Positions 33,478 to 42,015 of a stretch of DNA of 52,696 nucleotides are shown in pieces. Both the position numbers and the translations under genes were made by a program. The DNA comes from Candidatus Saccharimonadota bacterium. GTDB taxonomy: Bacteria > Patescibacteriota > Saccharimonadia > Saccharimonadales > UBA4665. The first letter of the stretch is position 1. Each line of letters opens with the position of its first letter. Location: positions 1 through 52,696 of the forward strand of contig JAICLK010000002.1 of assembly GCA_025927415.1 (NCBI GenBank). Direction: 5' to 3'. Under the pieces are notes generated by a model. That model was not told the origin of the DNA. It did no database searches and saw only the letters and a list, made by a program, of their open reading frames with translations.

Positions 33478-35016
33478 TTATGAAGCTTTGGGCGCGTCCA
33501 ACTTGAGTTCGGGATATATCACCTTGGTACCTTCGTCTATGTCTTGGCGAAGCTGTGGAAATGGCACGCCTTCGCGAGCTGTTACGCCTTCCAGCAACCA
33601 GAACAAACGCTCGCTATGGCCATAACCGCAGGCGGGCGGCATGCCGTACTCCAGCATTTCGACAAAGTCGATGTCGAGCATCATAGCTTCGGCGTCGCCA
33701 GCATTACGCATCTCTTGCTGCTCTACAAAACGGCCAAGCTGATCCACTGGATCGTTCAGCTCGCTGTAAGCTTTGCTTGCCTCGGTACCACCAAGTAACA
33801 GGTTGAATTGCTCGGTGAGTCGATGGTCATTCGGCTGCAGTTTTGCTAGCGGCTGCAAAAAGGTTGGAATATCTACGAGAAATGCCGGACCGGCGATTTC
33901 CACGCGAATTTTCTTCCAAAGCTTGTCGATGACACGCGAACGGTTGTCGATCTTCTCTACCTCGCCGCCAATTTTCTTGAGCTGCTCAACCGCATCTTCT
34001 AGGGTGCAATCGAACACATCCAGGCCATAGCGCTCGCGGATAACGTCCACGAAACTCACGCGCGGCCAGTTTTCGCCGTCGTTGCCAAAGTCCACCGCTT
34101 GCCCATTCGCCAGCTTGAACTGGCGCGTGCCCCACGTTTTGTCGACGGTAGCGCGCACCATTTCTTGCGTAAATTGCATGCCTTGTTCCCAGTCGGCGTA
34201 TGCCCAGTACCATTCCATTGCCACGTGCTCGGGCAAATGCTCGTCGGAGTAATTTTCGTTTCGGAAGCGCGGACCGATGTCGAAAACTTTTTCGTAACCG
34301 GCGCCGATGAGTCGCTTCAGCGGCAGCTCGTGACTAATACGCAGGTAAAAATCCTGATCCAGCGCGTCCATGTGCGTGACAAACGGGTTGGCGTCGGCAC
34401 CGCCGGTAGTGTGTTCGAGCACCGGAATGTTGATTTCAATAAATCCGTGGTCGATGAGATACTGACGCGTGGCTTGCCAAAAGTTGCTGCGGCGAATAAA
34501 ACGCTCGTACACCTCGCGGTTGACGTTCATGTCGATGTAACGGCGACGCAGACGCTCTTCTTTGTTGGTGAAACTTTCATGCGTCGTCGGCATGGGCCGC
34601 AGACTCTTCGTGAGCAAACGCAGACGCTCCACGCCCACTGAAATTTCGCCGGTTTGGGTTTTAATAACTTTGCCGTGTACTTCAACAAAATCCCCACTGT
34701 CGAGGAGTGGCAATTGCTCCATGCCGAGCTGGCTGTTAGCAGCGTCCAACCCTGCAACTTCGCCCTCCCGGAAAAACAACTGCACAGTGCCACTGGCATC
34801 ACGGATAGATACAAACGCAATTTTGCCAAAGCGGCGAATATTCATGATACGCCCAACCACGCTCACCGCTTGATTTTCGAGTTCACCAAATTTTTCGGTA
34901 ACGTCAGCCAACATATGACTGCGCTCGACATGTGCCGGATATGGGTCAACACCTAGCTTTTTCAGGTCTTCCAGTTTGCGAACGCGCTCGTTGCGATAGT
35001 CTTTTAGTGTTGCCAT
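33478..35016 (-). CDS. lysS: Lysyl-tRNA synthetase, class II
   Basis: This 512-aa enzyme starts at ATG 35016 (MATLKDYRNERV). The N-terminal anticodon-binding OB fold spans about 55-150 (VSVVGRIMNIRRFGKIAFVSIRD). Class II motif 1 lies near FIEINIPVLEHTTGGADANPF, motif 2 is IGPRFRNENYSDEHLPE and motif 3 is CGYGHSERLFWLLEG. TGTTATAAT (extended -10) ends 7 nt before the ATG; the longer upstream frame runs through the palindromic element and is not coding. The mRNA is probably leaderless. Confidence 0.96.
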   Translation of the reverse strand: MATLKDYRNERVRKLEDLKKLGVDPYPAHVERSHMLADVTEKFGELENQAVSVVGRIMNIRRFGKIAFVSIRDASGTVQLFFREGEVAGLDAANSQLGMEQLPLLDSGDFVEVHGKVIKTQTGEISVGVERLRLLTKSLRPMPTTHESFTNKEERLRRRYIDMNVNREVYERFIRRSNFWQATRQYLIDHGFIEINIPVLEHTTGGADANPFVTHMDALDQDFYLRISHELPLKRLIGAGYEKVFDIGPRFRNENYSDEHLPEHVAMEWYWAYADWEQGMQFTQEMVRATVDKTWGTRQFKLANGQAVDFGNDGENWPRVSFVDVIRERYGLDVFDCTLEDAVEQLKKIGGEVEKIDNRSRVIDKLWKKIRVEIAGPAFLVDIPTFLQPLAKLQPNDHRLTEQFNLLLGGTEASKAYSELNDPVDQLGRFVEQQEMRNAGDAEAMMLDIDFVEMLEYGMPPACGYGHSERLFWLLEGVTAREGVPFPQLRQDIDEGTKVIYPELKLDAPKAS

Positions 35017-35029
35017 TGCCAAAATTATA
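35017..35029 (-). promoter_or_regulatory. -10 box of probable leaderless lysS transcript
   Basis: TATAAT (35029-35024) is followed by TTTGGCA and the ATG. Spacing and the GGCA before ATG match the 9571-9584 site. Confidence 0.65.
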
Positions 35030-35053
35030 ACAGATTGAGAAAACTTTCGAGCA

Positions 35054-35177
35054 GACAACCTCAGCAGAATGATGCAGTGTGGTTGAAATGCGAGCACCGT
35101 AAAGGAGCCGTACTTACGGTACGGAGCGTGCGGAGCGCAGCAGTTCGGCCGCAATGCGCCGTTCTGCTGAGGTTGTC
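35054..35177. repeat. Large palindromic element, copy B
   Basis: A 17-bp outer stem pairs 35054-35070 (GACAACCTCAGCAGAAT) with 35161-35177; all positions pair, the innermost as T.G. Inside, TGTGGTTGAA (35078-35087) can pair with TTCGGCCGCA (35144-35153), and CCGTAC/GTACGG (35108-35113 / 35119-35124) forms the central hairpin. GATGCAGTG and GCAATGCGCCG match copy A, but the outer stem sequence is unrelated. It abuts the greA stop codon exactly. Relative to the local genes its orientation is opposite to copy A. Confidence 0.75.
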
Positions 35178-35639
35178 CTAAGAAACTTCGACGATTTTGT
35201 ATGTAGCGGTTTCAGCTGGCGTTTTGATTTCTACTTCTTCGCCAACTTTTTTGCCCAGCAACGCTTTGCCAATCGGCGATTCATCGGAGATCTTGCCATT
35301 CAACGGGTCAGCTTCAACGGTTCCAACCACTTGGAATTCTTTGGTTTTGCCATCGTTTCCCAGCTTCACGCTACTGCCAAGCACCACTTTGCCGGCACTC
35401 TTCGGCGCCTTGATAAGCTCTACGTTTTGCAAGATATGCTCAATTTCAGCAATACGCGCCTCGTTCTTGTCCTGCTCCTGGCGGGCAGATTGGTATTCAG
35501 AATTCTCTGCCAAGTCGCCGAGTTCGCGCGCAGTTTTAATACGATCGGTTACGGCGGCGCGCTGACTAACCAAGTTCTTCAACTCGGCCTCAAGTTCAGT
35601 CACGCCAGCTTTGGTCAAACGAAATTGTTTGCTTATCAT
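35178..35639 (-). CDS. greA: Transcription elongation factor GreA
   Basis: This 153-aa factor stimulates RNA cleavage by backtracked RNA polymerase. The N-terminal coiled coil (LTKAGVTELEAELKNLVSQRAAVTDRIKTARELGDLAENSEYQSARQEQ region) holds the acidic tip DLAENSEY. The C-terminal FKBP-like domain has VVLGSSVKL and ISDESPIGKALLGKKVGEEVEIKTP. AAAAGGAG lies about 6 nt before the ATG. Its stop touches palindromic element B, which separates it from lysS. Confidence 0.96.
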   Translation of the reverse strand: MISKQFRLTKAGVTELEAELKNLVSQRAAVTDRIKTARELGDLAENSEYQSARQEQDKNEARIAEIEHILQNVELIKAPKSAGKVVLGSSVKLGNDGKTKEFQVVGTVEADPLNGKISDESPIGKALLGKKVGEEVEIKTPAETATYKIVEVS

Positions 35640-35695
35640 ATGTTTCTCCTTTTCAGCAGCACCTGATTGGCACTCGTACGCATACGCCCACGAGC

Positions 35696-36946
35696 TTATG
35701 CGAACAGCTTCATCAAATTTTCTTTGTCTAGAAGTTGCGAGTCGGATTTGTCACGTGCCTTAACTTCAAACTTGTTTTCGGCAATCGTCCTGCTACTTAC
35801 CACTACCCTGTACGGGATGCCCATGAGATCGGCGTCGGCGAACTTCTCGCCAGGACGTTCGTCACGGTCATCATATAGTACCGCAACACCATTTTCAGTC
35901 AAGTCATTATAGAGTTTATCCGCAGCTTTTGTTACGTCAGCGTCGTTGCCGAGGCGGGCCAGGTACACGTTGGCTGGCGCCACAGCAGCCGGCCACACAA
36001 TGCCCTTATCATCGGCGAAATGCTCAGCAATCATACCCATGAGACGGCTTATGCCAATGCCGTAGCAGCCCATGACAATCGATTGTTGATGGCCGGTTTC
36101 GTCCGCGTAATACAAACCCAGCGCGTCGGAATACTTGCTCTCCAGCGGGAAAATGTTTCCTACTTCCACCCCGCGCTTTTCGACCAGCTCTTCCCGCTTG
36201 AGGCCGAGTTTGGCGAGATTTTCATCCGTGAAGATTTCTTTGTTCACGGCAATTTTTTTGCCTTCGTGCACATAAATGGTATCTTCGCCGACATCGCTGA
36301 GGGTTTGGAACTCATCACTAAAACGCGTGGTAAAAATGCCACCGTCGGCATAGGTGCGATAGGTAATGCCGCCCAAGCCTAAACGGTCGTACACCTTAGC
36401 GTAGGCCAGCGCTGCCTTTTCATACAGCTCGTCGTGCTCTTGCTGGCTGCGCGCAAACGAGTACATGTCTTTCATGATGAACTCGCGGCCGCGCAAAAGA
36501 CCACTCTTGGCGCGCAGCTCATTACGGAACTTGGTTTGAATCTGATATGCATAAATTGGCAAGTCTTTGTACGAGTTCACGAAAGCCTGGAGTATGTCGA
36601 CAATCGGCTCTTCATGCGTGAGGCCAAGCCCAAGCTCGGTGCCATTTTTCAACTTGGTTTTAAACCAGTTGTCTACTTTCGCATCGTCCCAACGATCGGT
36701 TTTCTCGAACAACTCTTGCGGCTGGAGCGCTGTCAGCATTACCTCTTGGCCGCCGATGGCATTCATTTCCTCACGCACAATTTGCTTGATGTTTTCGAGC
36801 ACGCGCAAACCCAGCGGCAAATACGCATAGACGCCGGCCATTTCTTTATGTACAAAACCAGCCTGGATAAGCAGCTTAGCGTTTTTGGACGTCTCGCCCG
36901 CAGGTTCGGTTCTGCTCGTTTTGGTGAATAGTGAGCTCATCCTCAT
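35696..36946 (-). CDS. proS: Prolyl-tRNA synthetase, short form without editing insertion
   Basis: This 416-aa class II synthetase shows motif 1 (AGVYAYLPLGLRVLENIKQIVREEM), motif 2 (FRNELRAKSGLLRGREFIMKDMYSF) and motif 3 (GCYGIGISRLMGMIAE). The C-terminal anticodon domain follows. The bacterial form normally has a ~180-residue editing domain between motifs 2 and 3; here only about 100 residues separate them, so that domain is essentially absent. Trans-editing or tolerance of Ala-tRNA-Pro is implied. AAGGAAA precedes the ATG; ATG 36940 is an alternative. Confidence 0.95.
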   Translation of the reverse strand: MRMSSLFTKTSRTEPAGETSKNAKLLIQAGFVHKEMAGVYAYLPLGLRVLENIKQIVREEMNAIGGQEVMLTALQPQELFEKTDRWDDAKVDNWFKTKLKNGTELGLGLTHEEPIVDILQAFVNSYKDLPIYAYQIQTKFRNELRAKSGLLRGREFIMKDMYSFARSQQEHDELYEKAALAYAKVYDRLGLGGITYRTYADGGIFTTRFSDEFQTLSDVGEDTIYVHEGKKIAVNKEIFTDENLAKLGLKREELVEKRGVEVGNIFPLESKYSDALGLYYADETGHQQSIVMGCYGIGISRLMGMIAEHFADDKGIVWPAAVAPANVYLARLGNDADVTKAADKLYNDLTENGVAVLYDDRDERPGEKFADADLMGIPYRVVVSSRTIAENKFEVKARDKSDSQLLDKENLMKLFA

Positions 36947-37066
36947 GGTGTGTTTCCTTGTTTAAAATAGAGCGGTTCTTGTCAGCAAAAGGTACGCGGC
37001 TGACACGCCGGAATTTGGAGTGGATTTGCAAGCAGCGGAACGCGTTTCATTGGCATTCATTGTAGC

Positions 37067-37882
37067 CTAGTGCTGGAGAAAACGAAACATCTGGACGAAT
37101 GCCAGCAGATTCACCATGCCGTGCACGCCCATAGATGCATACAGCCGGCCCGTCTTTTCGCGCAGGAAGACGAGCACCAGCGACAGGACGAATGTGTCGG
37201 CCGCACCAATCCACAACGGGCCGGAACCGCCATTTTCTGGCAAATGCGCTGCGGCAAAAATCAAACTTGTCAGCAGCGCCGCACCAACTTTGGGCAAACT
37301 CTTTTTGAGGCTGGTGTACAAAAATCCGCGCATTAAAATCTCTTCAACCACCGGTGGTATGATAACCAGACTCACCGCTGTAAGTACCAGCTCGCTGGCA
37401 CCATGTGCAGTTTGAAAGCCAACGTTCTGCTGCTCGCTATTGAGTGATGGGAAGATACTGGTGAGTGCACCAAATAGGATAGCCCACGGCACAAAATACA
37501 GCGCAAAACCGGCAAGCGCGTACAAAATATCCTCCGCCTTTGGCCGCTTCAGCCCAATGCCGCGAAAGCTGAATTTGTAATGCCGCAGAAACTGCCAGAG
37601 TCCCAGCACCGTCAGTCCTTCCGCAAGTAGGGTAAAAACAAACTGAGCCATGACGGAGTTCGTTAGCCAATCGTTAGCGGCCGATGTCGTCCAGTGGTGC
37701 GTTCTGGGATAGATGGAGACGAGCATTATGGCAATAAACTGCGCCGCGAAGTACAAAACCACTGCGGCCAACACGGCAACAAACGGGCTCCAGGGCACTG
37801 ATTTTTCGTGAGAGACAACCGATTTTGCCTGCCCGATTTTTTTCGGCTCGGCAACGATGTTTTTAGAAGAATCGTTTGACAT
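37067..37882 (-). CDS. CPBP-family intramembrane metalloprotease
   Basis: This protein of 271 aa from ATG 37882 has about seven hydrophobic helices. It has the CPBP/CAAX-protease motifs: VVEEILMRGFLY (EExxxR), FAAAHLP (His) and the terminal GVHGMVNLLAF. Bacterial members cleave or modify membrane peptides and are often linked to bacteriocin immunity or signal turnover. Its first ~20 nt overlap the end of rseP, and a polar N-terminal tail of about 30 residues precedes the first helix. Grouping with RseP suggests a membrane-proteolysis cluster. Confidence 0.88.
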   Translation of the reverse strand: MSNDSSKNIVAEPKKIGQAKSVVSHEKSVPWSPFVAVLAAVVLYFAAQFIAIMLVSIYPRTHHWTTSAANDWLTNSVMAQFVFTLLAEGLTVLGLWQFLRHYKFSFRGIGLKRPKAEDILYALAGFALYFVPWAILFGALTSIFPSLNSEQQNVGFQTAHGASELVLTAVSLVIIPPVVEEILMRGFLYTSLKKSLPKVGAALLTSLIFAAAHLPENGGSGPLWIGAADTFVLSLVLVFLREKTGRLYASMGVHGMVNLLAFVQMFRFLQH

Positions 37883-39053
37883 CGACAATCGTGATTAACC
37901 CGATTAACAGTAGTAAAAACACAAAGCTGCCACCATATACCCAGTTCTCAAATTCTTCAGTCAGCGGCTTTCGCAACAAACGCGAAAGGTAGGTCAGGAA
38001 GATTTTGCCGCCGTCCAATGCCGGAATAGGCAAGACATTCATAATCGCTAGGCTCAGCGAAATCACCGCCACAATCATCAACATAAACTGGTAACCCAAA
38101 CTACTGCCATCTTTGAGCACCACGAAGATACCAACCGGGCCGGAAACCTGACTGCTGGCCGCAGTTTGCCCAGCTTCGCGCGCGGCATGGTTGCGGGTGA
38201 GCGCGCCGGCAACGATATCCGCCAAGCCGTGCACTGCTGTCCAAAGCCCCTTGAGTGTCAGCACGGTAAGCTGTTTCGCAACCCCTACGGCAACAATCGG
38301 TGCCGACCATGTCGAGCGCTGCAGCGTAAATTCTGACGGCTCTATGCCCAAATAACCTTTGGGATTACTCGTATTCCGACTAGCCGCGACTGCTTTCTCG
38401 TTCAATAATGTCACCGTTGCCGTGCGTGTTGCACCATTACGCACATATGACAGCATGATGGTTTGGCCGGCCAGACTTTTGGTGACATTCGGCAGCTTGT
38501 TGGCCTGCGAAAGTTTCTGGACTTTTTGCGGGTTATTAGCTGGCGCGAGGCTCAACAGCTCGTCCCTTCCCTGCAAGCCAATCTTTGCGGCTGGCGAGCC
38601 AGGCTGTACATTGCCAACTAAAACTTCGTCTTTGACAATTTTCGTGTCGCTTTTGACCGTGAACTGATTATCAACCAGCTGCGGCATGCCAGCCCACGCA
38701 AGGATCATGAACAGCACCAACGCCGCCAACAAGTTCATGCCCACGCCGGCAGCCATGATTTTGGTCTTTACCCAAGTGCTGGCCGCGCCGAACGTTCCGG
38801 GCTCTGTGTCGCTATCGTGCTCACCTTTCAGACGCACAAAGCCACCCAGCGGCAGCGCGTTGATACTAAACTCAAAACCTTTGCGGCCTTTTTTGCCTTT
38901 AATTTTGCGGCTCCAAATTTTTGGCGGGAAAAAAATGCCGAACTCTTCGGCTTCTACGCCGTTGCGGCGCGCCACCAAAAAATGCCCCAGCTCATGCACA
39001 ACCACAAGACCGAGGAACAAAACGATGCCAACAATCAGGAGCAACACTGCCAT
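37863..39053 (-). CDS. rseP: Site-2 intramembrane zinc protease (RseP/MmpA-like)
   Basis: This 396-aa protein has HELGH in the first helix (VVVHELGHFLVARRNGVEAEEFGIFFPPKIW). A PDZ domain lies in the middle (VGNVQPGSPAAKIGLQGRDELLS). The second zinc-site motif near the C-terminus is SLAIMNVLPIPALDGGKIFLTYL. It performs regulated intramembrane proteolysis, for example of anti-sigma factors or leftover signal peptides. The start is ATG 39053; a TTG at 39065 is an alternative. A 7-codon leader ORF ends 1 nt before the ATG. Confidence 0.93.
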   Translation of the reverse strand: MAVLLLIVGIVLFLGLVVVHELGHFLVARRNGVEAEEFGIFFPPKIWSRKIKGKKGRKGFEFSINALPLGGFVRLKGEHDSDTEPGTFGAASTWVKTKIMAAGVGMNLLAALVLFMILAWAGMPQLVDNQFTVKSDTKIVKDEVLVGNVQPGSPAAKIGLQGRDELLSLAPANNPQKVQKLSQANKLPNVTKSLAGQTIMLSYVRNGATRTATVTLLNEKAVAASRNTSNPKGYLGIEPSEFTLQRSTWSAPIVAVGVAKQLTVLTLKGLWTAVHGLADIVAGALTRNHAAREAGQTAASSQVSGPVGIFVVLKDGSSLGYQFMLMIVAVISLSLAIMNVLPIPALDGGKIFLTYLSRLLRKPLTEEFENWVYGGSFVFLLLLIGLITIVDVKRFF

Positions 39054-39054
39054 A

Positions 39055-39078
39055 CTATCTGCCAAAAACCCGCTTCAT
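39055..39078 (-). CDS. Putative leaderless 7-codon upstream ORF before rseP
   Basis: ATG 39078 opens MKRVFGR and stops at TAG 39057-39055, one base before the rseP ATG. TATAAT (39092-39087) ends 8 nt before this ATG, so transcription would begin at or next to it. Ribosomes could load leaderless on the mini-ORF and restart on rseP, which has no clear ribosome-binding site. This is inferred from spacing alone. Confidence 0.4.
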   Translation of the reverse strand: MKRVFGR

Positions 39079-39099
39079 TACTTATGATTATAACAGAAG

Positions 39100-39663
39100 C
39101 TAAACCGTCATCAGTTCGGCTTCTTTAGCTTTGGCCAGCTGGTCTACAGCCTGTTTTTGCTGAGCCATCTGCTCATCAATTTGCTTTTCGATGCGCTTTA
39201 CGTCGTCTTCGGTGAGGCTCTTGTCTTTTTTACCAGTTTCAGCCAGTTTTAGTGCGTCGTGGCGAACGTTGCGCATGGCAATCATGCAGTCTTCGACCTT
39301 CTGACCAATTTGCTTGGCTAGGTCGCGGCGACGTTCTTCGGTAAGCGCCGGAATAGGCACGCGCACGACGTGGCCATCGTCGGTGGGGTTGAGACCGAGC
39401 GACGGGTTATTACGGATTGCCGCGGCAATCGCCTGCAGGTTGTTCGGGTCAAATGGCGAGATTTGCAGCAGCTGCGCCTCTGGTGCCGTGACGGTCGCCG
39501 TCTGGTTCAACGGCATTTGCGTGCCGTATGCCTCGACCATCACACTGTCCAACATACTGGCGTGCGCCCTGCCCGTGCGAAGCTTTTTCAGTTCACCCTG
39601 CAGGTGTTCTACCGAGCCGGTAAATTTAGTTTTTGCTTCATTGATAATGTCATTTGGTTGCAT
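39100..39663 (-). CDS. frr: Ribosome recycling factor
   Basis: This 187-aa factor splits post-termination ribosomes with EF-G. The family pattern is complete: LKKLRTGRAHASMLDSVMVEAYG, PLNQTATVTAPEAQLLQISPFD, NPSLGLNPTDDGHVVRVPIPALTEERRRDLAKQ and MRNVRHDALK. TGCTATACT, an extended -10, ends 7 nt before the ATG, suggesting a leaderless mRNA. The common neighbour pyrH is not here; tsf and rpsB lie nearby but are separated by the 39750 gene. Confidence 0.96.
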   Translation of the reverse strand: MQPNDIINEAKTKFTGSVEHLQGELKKLRTGRAHASMLDSVMVEAYGTQMPLNQTATVTAPEAQLLQISPFDPNNLQAIAAAIRNNPSLGLNPTDDGHVVRVPIPALTEERRRDLAKQIGQKVEDCMIAMRNVRHDALKLAETGKKDKSLTEDDVKRIEKQIDEQMAQQKQAVDQLAKAKEAELMTV

Positions 39664-39679
39664 GGTTATAAGTATAGCA
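39664..39679 (-). promoter_or_regulatory. Extended -10 of probable leaderless frr transcript
   Basis: TGCTATACT (39679-39671) is followed by TATAACC and ATG 39663. Confidence 0.6.
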
Positions 39680-39698
39680 GCAAAAGTGAGGTTTTGAG

Positions 39699-39727
39699 TT
39701 GACTTTATAACGCTAAAATGCTATTGT
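39699..39727 (+). promoter_or_regulatory. Promoter of the 39750 exported-protein gene
   Basis: TTGACT (39699-39704), a 17-nt spacer and TATTGT (39722-39727). It shares TTGACTTT with the promoters at 11868 and 43028. Confidence 0.6.
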
Positions 39728-39749
39728 ATATTTGAATTGAATTATCGAA

Positions 39750-40484
39750 ATGAAACACACAAATCCCGAAAACCAGCCTCGTCCTCGTAGATCTCTAGCA
39801 CTTATAGCTGGTCTGACTGGAGCAGCCGCGCTTGCTGGCGTTGGCGCCTCTCTGGCCACCAGTCATGTCGGAGCAGCCCCTAGTTCTATAGAACAGGCGC
39901 CCGCAGGTACGGCACAGGCCAACAAAGCTGACCCCTACATAACTATCAACACTGCAAAAAGTGCCAACCTCGCAGCAAATACTATACTTGGCATGGCAAC
40001 GACCCTGCCCTCAGCTGAGCAGCACTGGGACAACGGCAAGCTGCAGGTACACACTCCACAAGGTACAGATATTGCTGTTTCGGTCACCCAGGATATGGTA
40101 GATCTCCGCGCATCCGAAAAGACACCAGCCGGTTATGACTATATGGATGTCACCTATCAACTAACTCCTGCAACGCAGGCGATGACAGCAACCAATCTAC
40201 AAGGAGTTTTTCAGAGTGCGCCGGTTGAGCGTTTCACGCTTACGGCAGGTAGTGACATGACGCATAGCCAAACACTACTCGCAAACCAAGACGGCGGATT
40301 TTCAGTGTATGAAGGTTCTGCTGTGGCACAAGCCAGCACCGAAACCTTAGAGCAAGAACGGCAAGACGGTACCCTTGCACCAGGTCACAGCCTAACTGAT
40401 GATGAGATGTCTCAGATCATCGAAGCAGCAGCCGGGACAGGCGAAGCTCTCCAACTGGGTTCGGACGCAGCCACATCAGCTTAA
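39750..40484 (+). CDS. Hypothetical exported protein with possible twin-arginine signal
   Basis: This 244-aa protein has a polar N-terminus, RPRRSLALIAG, and a hydrophobic core to about residue 45 ending SHVGAAPS, which looks like a signal peptide with a twin-Arg flavour. The remainder is Ala/Thr/Gln-rich with short beta stretches (YDYMDVTYQLTP, APVERFTLTAG). No Cys is seen and no family is recognised. Its composition, size and promoter resemble the 42274-42951 protein. It stands alone on the + strand between minus-strand frr and tsf. Confidence 0.75.
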   Translation: MKHTNPENQPRPRRSLALIAGLTGAAALAGVGASLATSHVGAAPSSIEQAPAGTAQANKADPYITINTAKSANLAANTILGMATTLPSAEQHWDNGKLQVHTPQGTDIAVSVTQDMVDLRASEKTPAGYDYMDVTYQLTPATQAMTATNLQGVFQSAPVERFTLTAGSDMTHSQTLLANQDGGFSVYEGSAVAQASTETLEQERQDGTLAPGHSLTDDEMSQIIEAAAGTGEALQLGSDAATSA

Positions 40485-40497
40485 TAAAGCACACATT

Positions 40498-40530
40498 AAA
40501 AAATGGCGAGCCAGATGGTTCGCCATTTTT
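40498..40530. terminator. Bidirectional terminator between the 39750 gene and tsf
   Basis: AAAAATGGCGA (40499-40509) pairs perfectly with TCGCCATTTTT (40520-40530) around a 10-nt loop. T-tracts lie on the 3' side in both directions, so it serves both converging genes. Confidence 0.9.
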
Positions 40531-40547
40531 GTTGGTCGCTTAAGAAA

Positions 40548-41144
40548 TTACGCGACTTCGCCGAGCACCATGCGGCTAAAGCGGCGAATGACAATGTTTT
40601 CGCCAAGTTTGCCAATGGTTTCTTTGGTGTAGTCGGCAATGGTTTGGTCTGGGTTTTTGATGAACGGCTGTGCAACCAGCACGCGCTCCGAGAAATATTT
40701 TTTGAGCTGGCCTTCGACAATCTTCTCTGCCATGTCGGCCGGTTTGCTCTTCAGCGCGTCGCTTTCGAGTAATTCCTTCTTTTTGGCTTCGCGGACGTCT
40801 GCGGGAATGTCTTCAACAGTCACAAATTCCGGAGCGGCAGCTGCAACATGCAGTGCGATATCGTGCGCGAATTCGCGGAAGCCCTCACTGCGAGCCAAAA
40901 AGTCGGTTTCGCAGTTTACTTCTACCAGCACGCCGATGCGGTCGCTGTGCACGTAGGCCTCAATGACACCTTCGCGCGCTTCGCGCTCGCCCTTTTTCTC
41001 GGCCTTGGTCAGGCCTTTTTTGCGCATTGCTTCCAGCGCTTTGTCGAAATCACCAGCGGCTTCTTCCAGCGCTTTTTTGGCGTCGGTCATGCCCACGCCA
41101 GTTAGCTCGCGCAAGCGCTTAATTTCGGTAATGTCTACAGCCAT
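40548..41144 (-). CDS. tsf: Elongation factor Ts, short form
   Basis: This 198-aa exchange factor releases GDP from EF-Tu. The N-terminal UBA-like TEIKRLRELTGVGMTDAKKALEEAAGDFDKALEAMRKKG and the core VEVNCETDFLARSEGFREFAHDIALHVA are diagnostic. E. coli EF-Ts has 283 residues; here the second core subdomain is missing, as in chloroplast-like, Thermus and CPR forms. The start overlaps the rpsB stop by one base (TAATG). Confidence 0.96.
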   Translation of the reverse strand: MAVDITEIKRLRELTGVGMTDAKKALEEAAGDFDKALEAMRKKGLTKAEKKGEREAREGVIEAYVHSDRIGVLVEVNCETDFLARSEGFREFAHDIALHVAAAAPEFVTVEDIPADVREAKKKELLESDALKSKPADMAEKIVEGQLKKYFSERVLVAQPFIKNPDQTIADYTKETIGKLGENIVIRRFSRMVLGEVA

Positions 41145-41887
41145 TATTTTTCCTCTACCTTTTTGGCTTCGTCCTTGTCCGGAGCAGCCTTGGCACGCTT
41201 TGCCTTGCCAGCTTCAACTGCCTTCTGGAAGTAGTCGGCCATGAGCTGCAACGTCTTGATCGCGTCGTCGTTGCTTGGAATCGGATAAGTTACAAGCGAT
41301 GGGTCGGCGTTGGTGTCTACCAGCGCAACAATAGGAATGTTGAGCTTTCGAGCTTCGCGAACCGCATTAGCGTCGTTAATAACGTCAAAAACAACTATTG
41401 CGCCCGGCCGGCCGTTCAGCTCTTTGATGCCACCATATAGTACATTCATCGCGTCAATTTCTTCTTGGAAGCGCTGTACCTCAAGCTTGTTGTACTTGTT
41501 GGCCAGCTCGCCGTTAGCCATCTTGGCCTCTAGATCTTTTAGGTGCTTCACGCGACCACCAATAGTCGGCACGTTGGTCAGCATACCGCCAAGCCAACGG
41601 TTGGTAACAAATGGCATGCCGGTGTCTTCGGCCAGCTTTTGCACGATTTCTTGCGCCTGGCGCTTGGTGCTCACAAACAGCACTTGCTTACCTTCGCTCG
41701 TAGTCTTTACCACGAACTCCAGTGCTTCCTCGAGTCCCTCAACCGTTTTAGTGAGGTCGATAATGTGGCTGCCGCCACGTTTGCTATGAATATACGGCGC
41801 CATCTTCGGGTGCCATCGCTCAGTTTTGTGCCCAAAATGTGCACCGCTCTCCAGCAATTGTTTAATGTCTACATCAACTGTAGCCAT
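41144..41887 (-). CDS. rpsB: 30S ribosomal protein S2
   Basis: This protein of 247 aa from ATG 41887 (MATVDVDIKQLLESG). Signatures are GAHFGHKTERWHPKMAPYIHSKRGGSHIIDL, FVTNRWLGGMLTN and PIVALVDTNADPSLVTYPIPSNDD. AAAGGA lies about 10 nt before the ATG. The C-terminus is a short Lys/Ala-rich tail. It is co-transcribed with tsf, from a promoter about 100 nt upstream that leaves a ~90-nt leader. In other bacteria the leader hosts S2 autoregulation. Confidence 0.96.
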   Translation of the reverse strand: MATVDVDIKQLLESGAHFGHKTERWHPKMAPYIHSKRGGSHIIDLTKTVEGLEEALEFVVKTTSEGKQVLFVSTKRQAQEIVQKLAEDTGMPFVTNRWLGGMLTNVPTIGGRVKHLKDLEAKMANGELANKYNKLEVQRFQEEIDAMNVLYGGIKELNGRPGAIVVFDVINDANAVREARKLNIPIVALVDTNADPSLVTYPIPSNDDAIKTLQLMADYFQKAVEAGKAKRAKAAPDKDEAKKVEEK

Positions 41888-41986
41888 AGTTAACGTCCTT
41901 TCTCTTCGATTGGGTGCTCGCCCGCGCCTACATGGCACTCGCGCAAGAGGATTTTCTCCCAACCTGCTTAATTAGTTGATGCCCCA

Positions 41987-42015
41987 ATTTTACCAGATTA
42001 GAACTTCTCATTCAA
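41987..42015 (-). promoter_or_regulatory. Promoter and leader of rpsB-tsf
   Basis: TTGAAT (42015-42010), a 17-nt spacer and TAAAAT (41992-41987) on the minus strand. Transcription from about 41980 would give a leader of roughly 90 nt before ATG 41887, which contains GC-rich self-complementary stretches. Confidence 0.55.
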
